Shown here in pieces: positions 42,666 through 51,060 of a stretch of DNA of 59,439 nt. The stretch is taken from assembly GCA_002701385.1 (NCBI GenBank), contig NZVD01000057.1:412544-471982 (forward strand). The letters are read 5' to 3'. Position numbers and translations under genes: made by a program. Below the pieces are notes generated by a model. That model saw only the letters and a list, made by a program, of their open reading frames with translations, had not been told where the DNA came from and did not search any database. Within the stretch, counting starts at the first letter, position 1; each line of letters begins with the position of its first letter. This stretch comes from Rhodopirellula sp. (GTDB lineage: Bacteria > Planctomycetota > Planctomycetia > Pirellulales > Pirellulaceae).

Positions 42666-44006
42666 ATGGCAACCGATACTGAAGGATTGTCCCCAAACGA
42701 AATGGGGCCCCCTGTCGATGTCCGCTCAACCACCGGCGATAATTCGGCAAATCAAACTGCCGAAATTCAATGCCGGCAATCCATGGGAATTGTCCCTGTG
42801 AAGCAAGTGCTTTATGAAGCGCTTGTCCAGGATGCCGAACGACTCCTCATCGACTGTACGGTGCAGGGAGCGACATCTCAGATTGAAGTCGATGGGTTGT
42901 GGCAACAGCTTCCTATGCTGGACCCGCAAAATGCTACCATGATGGTCGCCGTGATGAAAACGCTGGCTCATCTCAATGCCAATGATCGCGTCAATGAACA
43001 AAGAGGCGAGTTCACAGCCAATAGCGGAGAAATTGGTCGACGATGTCATATTACTTCTGTCGGCACGCAAACCGGTGAACGCATTATCATCAAACTCGAA
43101 CCCAAAAAACCTCGCTTTAAGTCGATTCAACAGTTGGGGATTCGGGATGAGGTTCTGGAGGAATTCAAACGCCTCACCGGCAAGTACATGGAAGATACTT
43201 CTCAACAGGTGCATACAGGAATCTTCATTGTTTCTGCTCCTGCCAATGGAGGAGGGCTTACGACGGCCTGGACACATGCGTTGGGAGCAACCGACCGATT
43301 TATGCGCGACTTCTTCTGCCTCGAGCAAAAGGGACTGAAGGAAACCGACGTCGAGAATATCCATTTAGAAGAAGTGGATGTGGCTGCGGGGCAGAAGTTT
43401 ACTACAGTCATTGACAAAGTAAAACTGCGCGAACCCGATGTTTATGTACTCCCTCAAGTGCCGGATAAGGAAACGCTCGATACACTTTGCGACGAAGCCT
43501 TAAACAACAACCGAATGTCCATCATCGCTGTCAACGCGATTGATGGTATCGAAGCTATTCACAAAATCCGGTCACTTGGTGTGGCTCCGGACAAATTGGC
43601 CAAATGCCTCAACGGCGTTATGCATATGCGACTTTGTCGGAAACTATGCGAAAACTGCAAACAACCATTTCAACCGGGCGCACAATACATCCAGCAATTA
43701 GGCCTTCCACCTTCACACGTCCAGGTCCTTTATCAGCATTTCCAACCCGTCCCAGACGAAAAGGGAAATCTTCCTGAACCATGTGAAGCTTGTTCCGGTC
43801 GAGGATTTAAGGGGCGTACCGGGATATTTGAGTTGATTACTATGGACGATCAGCTACGACAAGCGATAGCAACTCAACCGGACTTAAATGCACTTCGCCA
43901 GCTTGCTCAACAATTGGGCAATAAATCCACCCAACAGGAAGGTATCCTGCATTTGGCCCAAGGTATAACTTCGATTCAGGAATTGCAGCGAGCAATGTCG
44001 AGTTAA
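42666..44006 (+). CDS. GspE/PilB-like pseudo-ATPase
   Basis: A 446-residue homologue of secretion ATPases. The family layout is kept, including a C-terminal zinc element (CRKLCENC near 324, CEACSGRGFKGRTGIFEL near 374) as in GspE/PilB. The Walker A region reads SAPANGGGLTTAW where GPTGSGKTTT is expected, so the P-loop lysine is replaced by Leu. The Walker B segment reads PDVYVLPQVPDK in place of PDIIMVGEIRD, losing the catalytic Glu. ATP hydrolysis is therefore unlikely; it may be a scaffold partner of the adjacent PilT-like ATPase. Confidence 0.8.
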   Translation: MATDTEGLSPNEMGPPVDVRSTTGDNSANQTAEIQCRQSMGIVPVKQVLYEALVQDAERLLIDCTVQGATSQIEVDGLWQQLPMLDPQNATMMVAVMKTLAHLNANDRVNEQRGEFTANSGEIGRRCHITSVGTQTGERIIIKLEPKKPRFKSIQQLGIRDEVLEEFKRLTGKYMEDTSQQVHTGIFIVSAPANGGGLTTAWTHALGATDRFMRDFFCLEQKGLKETDVENIHLEEVDVAAGQKFTTVIDKVKLREPDVYVLPQVPDKETLDTLCDEALNNNRMSIIAVNAIDGIEAIHKIRSLGVAPDKLAKCLNGVMHMRLCRKLCENCKQPFQPGAQYIQQLGLPPSHVQVLYQHFQPVPDEKGNLPEPCEACSGRGFKGRTGIFELITMDDQLRQAIATQPDLNALRQLAQQLGNKSTQQEGILHLAQGITSIQELQRAMSS

Positions 44007-44060
44007 CTTACGTAGGACTAATCAAACTTACGTTACGTTATCAAATGGGAACTCAATACT

Positions 44061-44849
44061 GTGGTTGACGAACGCTCTGCATATCTACCTCCTGAAAAGC
44101 ATGACCATTGGGGGGAAGAAACCGGTTATCGGCGACTGCATTGGGCCGCCATAACCTGCTTGGTGCTAGCATTCTCCTCACCCTTGGGGCTTTTCTATAC
44201 CGGATTCATTGCTTTGCCAGTCGTCAGTGTAATTCTTGGTTGGAAAGCACATCGAGATATCGCTAAAAAGCCAGAGATCTACGCGGGCCGTGCCTTTGCA
44301 ACCATCGGCCTGTTTATTTCCGTCGTCCTTGGAACTTGGGCAACATATGGGAAAAGCAACGAATCTGACTACCTGTACTATCAGGCCGCTGAACAAACCA
44401 AGCACTGGCTAGGCTACCTCAAAGAAGGAAAACTCGGTCATGCCCACCAGGTCATGCTAAGTATCGAGGGAGGTCGGAATTTCGAAGTTCGGGACATTGA
44501 AGAGTTCTATCAGAATGATCGCGGCATGCTGGAAGAGCAAAACGCTAGGTTTGCACGCCAGCCAATGAAGATGATGCTTGATCATATCGATCGCTGGAAT
44601 CCGGACGACTTGGTCGTTATTAAAGACGTCCTTATAAAGAATGTGAAAAGAAACGAACGCCAAATCGTTCAGGAATATATGCTGCCACTCACAGGTTCTG
44701 AACAACAAGCCATCGGCTTCCGAATTCAATACTGGCGTAGGTTCTTTCCTGAAGGCCGAGCATCTCATTGGCAGTTAGAAGGCATCGGGATGCTCGACGG
44801 AACTTATGGTGAAGATGCCGGAGATCCTCATGCCGGTCATAACCACTAG
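44061..44849 (+). CDS. membrane protein with DUF4190-like N-terminus
   Basis: A 262-residue protein. Two membrane segments (about 30-57 and 72-92) lie in an N-terminal DUF4190-like part (LHWAAITCLVLAFSSPLGLF, with ILGWKAHRDIAKKPEIYAGR). A soluble C-terminal 160 residues (QAAEQTKHWLGYLKEGKL onward) has no recognised family and ends DAGDPHAGHNH. GTG start. It follows the pseudo-ATPase by 54 bp and may belong to its operon. It converges on the DinG-like gene with a 4-bp overlap. Confidence 0.65.
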   Translation: MVDERSAYLPPEKHDHWGEETGYRRLHWAAITCLVLAFSSPLGLFYTGFIALPVVSVILGWKAHRDIAKKPEIYAGRAFATIGLFISVVLGTWATYGKSNESDYLYYQAAEQTKHWLGYLKEGKLGHAHQVMLSIEGGRNFEVRDIEEFYQNDRGMLEEQNARFARQPMKMMLDHIDRWNPDDLVVIKDVLIKNVKRNERQIVQEYMLPLTGSEQQAIGFRIQYWRRFFPEGRASHWQLEGIGMLDGTYGEDAGDPHAGHNH

Positions 44850-46873
44850 AATGCCTGGCCGTCCACGGACTCGGTAACCACTACCGTTGGCGGCAATGAG
44901 TCTATAAATAGCTGGCCATAAAACTTGGTGCGAACCCGTGGATCCAAAACTACCACAATACCGTGATCGCTACGAGTTCGAATAAGACGCCCAAATCCCT
45001 GTTTAAACTTGATCGCAGCTTCAGGTAGCTGAAAGTCCATAAATGGATTACCGCCCTCCAGCTTAATTTTCTCAAGTCGCGCTTCCAACAATGGCTGGTC
45101 AGGTACACTAAACGGTAAGCGAGGGATGATTACATTTTGAAGTGCATCTCCGGGGACATCCACTCCCTGCCAAAAACTGTCCGTCCCGAATAAAACAGAC
45201 CTCGGATTCTCTTTAAATCGCCGCACCATTTCTGTACGCGGTGTCCCGTCTCCCTGGCTGATGATTCCCAACTGCTGCTGGGTCAACCAAGGTGTCAAAG
45301 CGGATGTTAAATACCGAATCATGTCGTAGCTCGTGCACAAGACAAAAGCATGACCATCGGTACGTTCAACGTACCGTTTCACCATTTCTACAGTTTGAGT
45401 GCGAAACTGTTCCTTTTGTTGGGAGGGATCCGGCATACCTCCCACTAAGATCAACTCGGACTGCTTTTCATAGTCAAAAGGACTACCGATCTGTGCATTA
45501 TTGGTGTCACCCAACCCGATCCGCGACCTGAAGAAATTGAAATTCTCATCGCGACCAACTCCCAGTGTCGCACTCGTCAGAATGACGCTTGGGATCTTAT
45601 TGAATAACTCCTTTCTGAGGATTGGGCCAACATCGAGTGGCGCTCCACGTAGTTTAACGCGAGGCCCCTGTCGCCTGGTATTATAGGCCTCGAGCCAATA
45701 CACCATGTCCGGCGCAGATTGTTCCATCCATTGGTGAATCGCGTCGGATAATGTCTCCAAACGAGCCACGGCCGAAGTGTAATCCTTACGTTCTGACGTA
45801 TCCTCAATTCCGGAAGCAATCCGACGAATCATACCGGCAAGCTTCGACAATGCCGGACTAAGAGCATTTTGAAAAGTTCTTTTCTTGTGCATCCGGCCAT
45901 TGGATTTAGGGTGCTGTTCCTTCCAGGTCATAATGTCGCCGAACAACTGATCTGCTGCCATATAGCAATCCACCACTTGCCGCTGGGCTTTGTCAAACCG
46001 TCCATCTACTAACAGCCCTTTGTTCGTCCGGTCGTTGTACAACTTTTTCAAAATGTATGCGACCTGACCCGAGGACACGCTCGGACCTAAGTGATCTCCA
46101 GCAACACTCTCAACCGTGTGCGCTTCATCCAGAATGACAGCATCGTAATCCGGAAGAACACTCACCCCCTGACTGCGTAATGCCAGATCACTAAAAAACA
46201 TTGCATGATTCACAATGATGATTTGAGCATGCTCCATCCGTCGACGAGCGCGATAGTAAAAGCAGGATTTATGCGTCTTGCAACTAGGGCCCATACAGTT
46301 GCCCGAATCACTGGCAACTTCGTCCCAAACTGAACCATTCGGCTGAAATGGCAAAGTACTACGACTTCCGTCGGTTGTGTCTTTGGCCCACTGGTTGATT
46401 GCATCGAGTTGTTCGAGCTCTTGCGTACTTTCAAATAGTGTGGCACTTCGCGTTACGGCGCTTTTCAAACGCCTTTGACTGAGGTAGTTGGCTCTACCTT
46501 TGACCAACACCGCAGAGAACTCTCGAGGGATCACGCTGTTTAACAGTGGCAGATCTTTCCCTAGCAACTGTTCCTGCAGGCTGATGGTATGTGTCGAGAT
46601 AATAATACGACGATTCCTAGTTTGACCATCGTCGGTCTCCACCGTCGCGTGCTCTGGATCCGTGGCTGCCAGAATCGAAGGAACAAGGTAGGCAAAACTC
46701 TTTCCGACTCCTGTCCCAGCTTCCACCACTAAATGGCGTTTATCTGCCAACGCTGTGGCAACAGCATCGGCCATTTCGAGTTGCTGCATCCGATGTTCAT
46801 AATTCTGGAGCCTGGCAGCGATCCGCCCCTCTGGCCCCAGAATATCCTCGGATTGCAAAAAGTCATGCTCCAT
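44846..46873 (-). CDS. DinG-family ATP-dependent DNA helicase
   Basis: A 675-residue superfamily 2 helicase of the XPD/DinG type. Walker A VEAGTGVGKSFAY lies near residue 51, DEAH box ILDEAHTVE near 250, and motif VI GFGRLIRTRSDHG near the C-terminus. The Fe-S segment CMGPSCKTHKSC (near 193) keeps the C-x4-C-x5-C spacing of DinG. The usual first Cys of the cluster (KGRSNYLC) is Ser here (KGRANYLSQRR). It probably unwinds recombination or replication intermediates, with or without a normal cluster. Confidence 0.87.
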   Translation of the reverse strand: MEHDFLQSEDILGPEGRIAARLQNYEHRMQQLEMADAVATALADKRHLVVEAGTGVGKSFAYLVPSILAATDPEHATVETDDGQTRNRRIIISTHTISLQEQLLGKDLPLLNSVIPREFSAVLVKGRANYLSQRRLKSAVTRSATLFESTQELEQLDAINQWAKDTTDGSRSTLPFQPNGSVWDEVASDSGNCMGPSCKTHKSCFYYRARRRMEHAQIIIVNHAMFFSDLALRSQGVSVLPDYDAVILDEAHTVESVAGDHLGPSVSSGQVAYILKKLYNDRTNKGLLVDGRFDKAQRQVVDCYMAADQLFGDIMTWKEQHPKSNGRMHKKRTFQNALSPALSKLAGMIRRIASGIEDTSERKDYTSAVARLETLSDAIHQWMEQSAPDMVYWLEAYNTRRQGPRVKLRGAPLDVGPILRKELFNKIPSVILTSATLGVGRDENFNFFRSRIGLGDTNNAQIGSPFDYEKQSELILVGGMPDPSQQKEQFRTQTVEMVKRYVERTDGHAFVLCTSYDMIRYLTSALTPWLTQQQLGIISQGDGTPRTEMVRRFKENPRSVLFGTDSFWQGVDVPGDALQNVIIPRLPFSVPDQPLLEARLEKIKLEGGNPFMDFQLPEAAIKFKQGFGRLIRTRSDHGIVVVLDPRVRTKFYGQLFIDSLPPTVVVTESVDGQAF

Positions 46874-46906
46874 CAGTAAACGCCTTAGAATTGTTTAGAA
46901 TCGCGT

Positions 46907-47773
46907 TTACTTGCCACGAGGATAAGGGTGAGTGGCAATCACACCCTCTTCCGGGCTGCTTGCCGATGCGTACAGTCGTTTGGGAATTCGGCCGGCCAAA
47001 AACGCTTGCCGCCCTGCGTAAGTCGCGGACTTCATGGCCTGTGCCATTCTATGAGGATCACGAGCATGCGCAATCGCTGTATTGAGCAACACACCGTCCA
47101 CTCCCAACTCCATTGCTTGTGCGACATCACTTGCCGTACCAACACCGGCATCAACAATCACAGGGTAATCCGGATCTTCATCCTTTAAATACTCAAGGAT
47201 GATGCGGATGTTATTGGGATTAAGGATCCCTTGCCCCGATCCAATCGGACTGCCGGCAGGCATCACTGCAGCGGCACCGGCTGCTTTTAATCGCCGTGCG
47301 GTTACCGGATCGTCGCTGGTGTAACAAAGCACATGAAAACCATCTGCTACGAGCCTTTCAGTGGCTTCCAAAGTAGCGACCGGATCAGGCAGCAATGTTT
47401 TACTATCTCCGAGACACTCAAGTTTGACCCAGTCTGCCCCCGGATTCCCCAGTGCCCGTAAGATTTCACGTCCCATCTTGGCAACTCGTACCGCATCAGC
47501 CGCGCTGTAGCAGCCTGCTGTATTGGGCAACAGGATGTACTTTTCCGAGTCGATAAAGTCGAGCAAGTTTTCGCCATCCGCATCATGGAGTCGTTCACGG
47601 CGAACAGCCACTGTAATGCACTGAGCTCCGGATAGTTCCAGGCATTCTTTCATAACAGTCGCATTTTCATAGCGGCCACTACCGACAATCAATCGACTGT
47701 TCAGCTGGAACGGACCAACGGTCAGCCTGCCTTGATCAGAGACTTGTTCGAGAGAATCTACTTCTGTTGCCAT
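46907..47773 (-). CDS. thiG: thiazole synthase ThiG
   Basis: A 288-residue TIM-barrel enzyme that builds the thiazole phosphate of thiamine from deoxyxylulose phosphate, dehydroglycine and ThiS thiocarboxylate. Family strings include [16 protein letters not shown] near residue 28, the catalytic Lys in [10 protein letters not shown] near 115, and [20 protein letters not shown] near 190. It lies 20 bp downstream of thiS, the normal partner arrangement. Confidence 0.96.
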   Translation of the reverse strand: MATEVDSLEQVSDQGRLTVGPFQLNSRLIVGSGRYENATVMKECLELSGAQCITVAVRRERLHDADGENLLDFIDSEKYILLPNTAGCYSAADAVRVAKMGREILRALGNPGADWVKLECLGDSKTLLPDPVATLEATERLVADGFHVLCYTSDDPVTARRLKAAGAAAVMPAGSPIGSGQGILNPNNIRIILEYLKDEDPDYPVIVDAGVGTASDVAQAMELGVDGVLLNTAIAHARDPHRMAQAMKSATYAGRQAFLAGRIPKRLYASASSPEEGVIATHPYPRGK

Positions 47774-47793
47774 CGTCTTTCCAGAACTGAGTG

Positions 47794-47994
47794 TTAGCCA
47801 CCACCAACAAGTGTCACGATTTCCAACTTATCACCATCATGAAGTTCGCACTTGGCATGATTCTCAAAAGGAACGATCTCCAAATTCAACTCAACCGCCA
47901 CGTGTCGAGTTGTAATCTCTAACTGGAGAAGCAGCTGAGCCAAAGTCGTTTCGGCTGCTATATCGATAGGTTTTCCATTAACATGAACGACCAA
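47794..47994 (-). CDS. thiS: sulfur carrier protein ThiS
   Basis: A 66-residue ubiquitin-like sulfur carrier ending IVTLVGGG; the terminal Gly-Gly is adenylated and thiocarboxylated before ThiG uses it. The start is set to TTG 47994, preceded by AAGGA seven bases upstream and just after the stop of the previous gene; this gives [10 protein letters not shown] and the usual family length. A longer frame to 48045 would add 17 residues overlapping that gene and is not favoured. Confidence 0.88.
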   Translation of the reverse strand: MVVHVNGKPIDIAAETTLAQLLLQLEITTRHVAVELNLEIVPFENHAKCELHDGDKLEIVTLVGGG

Positions 47995-48010
47995 GTCGAT
48001 TTCCTTCCCG

Positions 48011-48553
48011 TTATTGCCCAAGCGTAATATTTCGAGCCTGGCCAACCTTTAATGCCACCAAGATTCCATTTTGCGGGCGTCCTGTAGATTCCATCTGACG
48101 ATTCCAGGGAACATAGTATGCGGCAAAATTTCCGGTCGTTGCATCGACAATATAAACCAATGAGTTACCAGGTCGGTTGTTACCTACGAATTGCACGTCA
48201 CCGGTTACCATCAGCAACCGTGGTTTCTTCGTTCGTTGAACCTGTAAATCATTAAACACGTTGGTTTTGAAGTGCCCGCCAATTTGACCTGTTCGTGCAT
48301 AGGGAATAATGCACTGTAAATCACCGGTTAATGCATCCAGAAAAAACGCACCTTCGGCCTGATCCGAAATGGCACCGGTGGCTAAGGAGAAATTATCCGA
48401 ACTGTCACTACCTGCTGCTTTTAAGACCATGCCATCGATTTCAAAAGTCGCAGCGTTTTGTTCCGACTTCAATCCAATGACCGTGCCAGCTACCATTCCC
48501 AAGCCAAACAACAATCCGACACTGATGCCAAGTAATAGCGATTTGTTTCTCAT
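48011..48553 (-). CDS. exported or membrane-anchored hypothetical protein
   Basis: A 180-residue protein with an N-terminal hydrophobic segment (residues 5-27, LLLGISVGLLFGLGMVAGTV) that serves as signal or anchor. The rest is beta-rich (ATGAISDQAEGAFFLDALTG, IVDATTGNFAAYYVPW) with small repeated LDxxTGD/VDATTG units. No known family. It is 16 bp upstream of thiS, so it seems to be the first gene of the thiamine operon, but no thiamine role is visible. Confidence 0.65.
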   Translation of the reverse strand: MRNKSLLLGISVGLLFGLGMVAGTVIGLKSEQNAATFEIDGMVLKAAGSDSSDNFSLATGAISDQAEGAFFLDALTGDLQCIIPYARTGQIGGHFKTNVFNDLQVQRTKKPRLLMVTGDVQFVGNNRPGNSLVYIVDATTGNFAAYYVPWNRQMESTGRPQNGILVALKVGQARNITLGQ

Positions 48554-48891
48554 GTAAAAACCTTTGTATATCCACCAAGTAAAAAGACTAAGTAAGACAC
48601 TCGCGATGAAAATGGCTCCAAGAACACATTCGAAACCACTCTGTCTTTATTATAGGCAAAAACATGATTTGAAATAACTAGCTAACTGAGGATTACCGGA
48701 CAGTCGGTCCGACAATCCAAGCCAGTTCCTAACAGGGACCACACTGGAACGAGACGCGGGATATGCTAAAAAAGAGGAAAGACGAATCCACTAATCCAAC
48801 GACATCAGGTATCTCCAGTCCCTTACACACCTATCTCAGGTGGTATTTTATAAGGCTGTAACACTGATGTCCGAACAGGAGCAATTTACAA
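48554..48891. other. 338-bp divergent intergenic region
   Basis: Spacer between the divergent hypothetical/thiS-thiG operon and the Gfo/Idh/MocA gene. It holds a hairpin at 48690-48718. A CTGAGA...ACCTGAT pair on the minus strand resembles fragments of a TPP riboswitch but lacks the rest. An AGGAG ribosome site precedes ATG 48892. Nothing else is recognised. Confidence 0.5.
48690..48718. repeat. imperfect hairpin in divergent spacer
   Basis: GGATTACCGGAC (48690-48701) and GTCCGACAATCC (48707-48718) form a 12-position stem with two mismatches and a five-base loop. No T-run follows on either strand, so a simple terminator is unlikely. It may be an operator or leader structure. Confidence 0.35.
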
Positions 48892-50088
48892 ATGTCCACC
48901 AATGGTGACTTAAATAGAAAACTGCGAATGGCATTGGTTGGCGGGGGTGCGGGATCATTTATTGGCCGCGTTCACTGTACTGCCGCCGTTTTAGATAATC
49001 GAGCGGCATTGGTTGCCGGAGCGTTGTCTTCTAATCCGGAACGAGCTAAGGCTTCTGCGCCAGCTTACGATATTGGTGAAAGCCGAGCCTACGGATCGTA
49101 TCAGGAATTGCTCCAAACAGAAGCGGCACTTCCTGAAGACGAGCGAATCGACTTTGTTTCAGTCGCCACACCTAACCACACGCACTTTGAAATCGCCAAA
49201 GCCGCCGTGGAATCCGGCTTCAATGTTATCTGCGATAAGCCGATGACATTTGACCTCGCTCAGGCCGAACAACTGGCCTCCGCCGTAGACCATTCAGATG
49301 TCGTTTTTGCCGTAAGCCATAACTACACCGGCTATCCGCTCGTACGACAGGCTCGGGAGATGATCCTTAATGGTGAACTCGGTGAAATCCAGGCCGTCCG
49401 CGCTTTCTACATTCAGGGTTGGCTAAGAACGCGTCTTGAAGAAGAGGAACAAAAACAGGCAGCCTGGAGAACCGATCCTTCAAAAAGCGGTGCCGCAGGT
49501 TGTTTCGGCGATATCGCCACGCATGCCTATAACCTCGGTCGCTATATGACGGGCTTGCTGCCAGATCAAATCAGCTGTCACCTGCGAACCTTTGAAGAAG
49601 GGCGTCAACTGGATGATTACGGAACCGCAGTGATTCAGTTTGAAAATGGGGGATTGGGAACCGTGACTGCTTCCCAGATTAGCCACGGACGCGAAAACGA
49701 TTTATTCATTGAAATCGATGGAACCAAAGGGGCATTACAATGGCGTCAGGAAAATCCCAACGAGATGATCGTTCGCAAGAACGGGGAACCACACAAAATT
49801 TATACTCGAGACCCGAATGCTCCATTTATGAATGGAAGTGGAGCAGCAGCGTGTCGATTACCTAGTGGACATCCGGAAGCATTCTTCGAAGCCTTTGCGA
49901 ATGTCTACCGCTCAGCTTACGATGCAATGGCTGACCGAGCCTTGGGCAACAGTATCGAAAAAGTCGATACGATCTACCCGAATGTCCATGACGGCGTTGA
50001 AGGTATGTATTTCATTCAACAATGTGTTGCCAGCTCCGCCGACAATGGCGCATGGCTACCGCTCAAACATGAACGAGCCCGTCGATAG
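48892..50088 (+). CDS. Gfo/Idh/MocA-family oxidoreductase
   Basis: A 398-residue NAD(P)-dependent sugar or inositol dehydrogenase-like enzyme. The Rossmann site is MALVGGGAGSFIG (residues 13-25), ICDKPMTFDLAQAEQLA gives the standard EKP-like Lys-Pro near residue 118, and GAAGCFGDIATHAYNL the His active-site segment near 203. It lacks a signal peptide. It is followed after 48 bp by a DUF1080 protein, the pairing seen for 3-keto-sugar formation and cleavage. Confidence 0.9.
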   Translation: MSTNGDLNRKLRMALVGGGAGSFIGRVHCTAAVLDNRAALVAGALSSNPERAKASAPAYDIGESRAYGSYQELLQTEAALPEDERIDFVSVATPNHTHFEIAKAAVESGFNVICDKPMTFDLAQAEQLASAVDHSDVVFAVSHNYTGYPLVRQAREMILNGELGEIQAVRAFYIQGWLRTRLEEEEQKQAAWRTDPSKSGAAGCFGDIATHAYNLGRYMTGLLPDQISCHLRTFEEGRQLDDYGTAVIQFENGGLGTVTASQISHGRENDLFIEIDGTKGALQWRQENPNEMIVRKNGEPHKIYTRDPNAPFMNGSGAAACRLPSGHPEAFFEAFANVYRSAYDAMADRALGNSIEKVDTIYPNVHDGVEGMYFIQQCVASSADNGAWLPLKHERARR

Positions 50089-50136
50089 AACTGAACGAAA
50101 CCACCTAAACATAGACCTTACTTAAAGGAAATCAAT

Positions 50137-50766
50137 ATGATTCGCAAACTAATGATGGCCGTGCCTGCGGTCCTGCTCGCTGCAGGTCTCACGCTAGCTG
50201 ACAAAAAAGACGATGGATTCGTCACCATTTCAAATGGAAAAGATTTTAGTGGTTGGAAAGCAAGTGAGAACAAAGATTCCTGGAGCATGAAGGACGGCGC
50301 CTTTGTTGCTGCCGGGCCTCGTAGCCACCTGTTCTATCAGGCAGACAAACCATTTACCAACTTCGAATTGAAAGTCGATGTTATGACACTGCCGGGAAGT
50401 AACGGCGGTATCTATTTCCACACCAAGTATCAGGAAAATGGTTGGCCAAAATACGGTTATGAAGCCCAGGTCAATATCACCCACGGTGATCCAAAGAAGA
50501 GTGGTAGCCTGTACGGTGTTGTCAACATTGCCGATCCTAAACTCAAAGATAACGAGTTCTACGAAACTCATATCATCGTCAAAGATCGTCATGTGACTAT
50601 CAAACTCAACGGCCGAACTGTTGTAGATTACACCGAACCCGAAGGGAAAGAAGCCTTCAGCAAGGACTTTGAACGTCGCTTGGGCGAAGGCACATTTGCA
50701 TTGCAGTGCCATGACCCGAAGAGTATTGTGCACTTCAAAAATATCCGAGTAAAACGACTCGACTGA
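50137..50766 (+). CDS. DUF1080 (3-keto-disaccharide hydrolase-like) exported protein
   Basis: A 209-residue protein with a signal peptide (cut near TLADKK) and a concanavalin-like DUF1080 fold: FSGWKASENKDSWSMKDGAF near residue 38, LPGSNGGIYFHTKYQ near 87 and YEAQVNIT near 108. Members cleave 3-ketoglycosides or bind glycans. The adjacent Gfo/Idh/MocA gene would make the 3-keto substrate. The preceding AAAGGAA and ATG 50137 set the start. Confidence 0.87.
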   Translation: MIRKLMMAVPAVLLAAGLTLADKKDDGFVTISNGKDFSGWKASENKDSWSMKDGAFVAAGPRSHLFYQADKPFTNFELKVDVMTLPGSNGGIYFHTKYQENGWPKYGYEAQVNITHGDPKKSGSLYGVVNIADPKLKDNEFYETHIIVKDRHVTIKLNGRTVVDYTEPEGKEAFSKDFERRLGEGTFALQCHDPKSIVHFKNIRVKRLD

Positions 50767-50942
50767 TTTTCAGCGAGCCTGGAAAGAGTGAATTCACAGG
50801 ACTTTCCATTGAGGAATTTCAACAACGGGAATCGCTGAAATTAGTTAATTCTTCATCGGAGGCTGGCCGATAAGTTTTTACACTTCGGCTAATCCGGCAG
50901 AGGGACCAAATTTTAGCGTAAGTCAGGATCACTAATACGACA

Positions 50943-51023
50943 GTGCAGAAGCACGTCAGCATCCTCGCTTGTCTCGCAGCGACTCCGCTCGCCGCATTCA
51001 CAGCCGAAGTTTTAAAACGATAA
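50943..51023 (+). CDS. possible 26-residue microprotein before a terminator
   Basis: A GTG-initiated frame of 26 codons encodes a hydrophobic peptide (HVSILACLAATPLAAFTAEV core) and stops one base before a strong terminator stem. An AGGA lies 14 bases upstream, further than ideal. The position suggests a short transcribed unit, but chance is quite possible. It lies in an otherwise empty spacer 50767-51024. Confidence 0.2.
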   Translation: MQKHVSILACLAATPLAAFTAEVLKR

Positions 51024-51024
51024 G

Positions 51025-51060
51025 AACCCCGAGCGTGACTTGTTGCTCTCGGGGTTTTTT
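51025..51060 (+). terminator. strong intrinsic terminator
   Basis: AACCCCGAG (51025-51033) pairs perfectly with CTCGGGGTT (51048-51056), with a 14-base loop and a run of six T ending at 51060. It probably ends the Gfo-DUF1080 transcript and sits immediately before ATG 51061, so the next gene cannot start at the upstream TTG inside the stem. Confidence 0.85.

Noticed and set aside
42726-43364. 212-codon minus-strand ORF inside the GspE-like gene
   Set aside because: It is opposite a clear homologue and has no family features.
48804-48839. TPP riboswitch upstream of the thiS/thiG operon (CTGAGA then ACCTGAT on the minus strand)
   Set aside because: The GGGGUGC-type helix before CTGAGA and the CCAGCGUAGGGA-type end are missing. 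A covariance-model hit would reopen it.
50819-51001. Minus-strand 60-codon ORF with a hydrophobic stretch
   Set aside because: No ribosome site, no neighbour on that strand, and low coding character.
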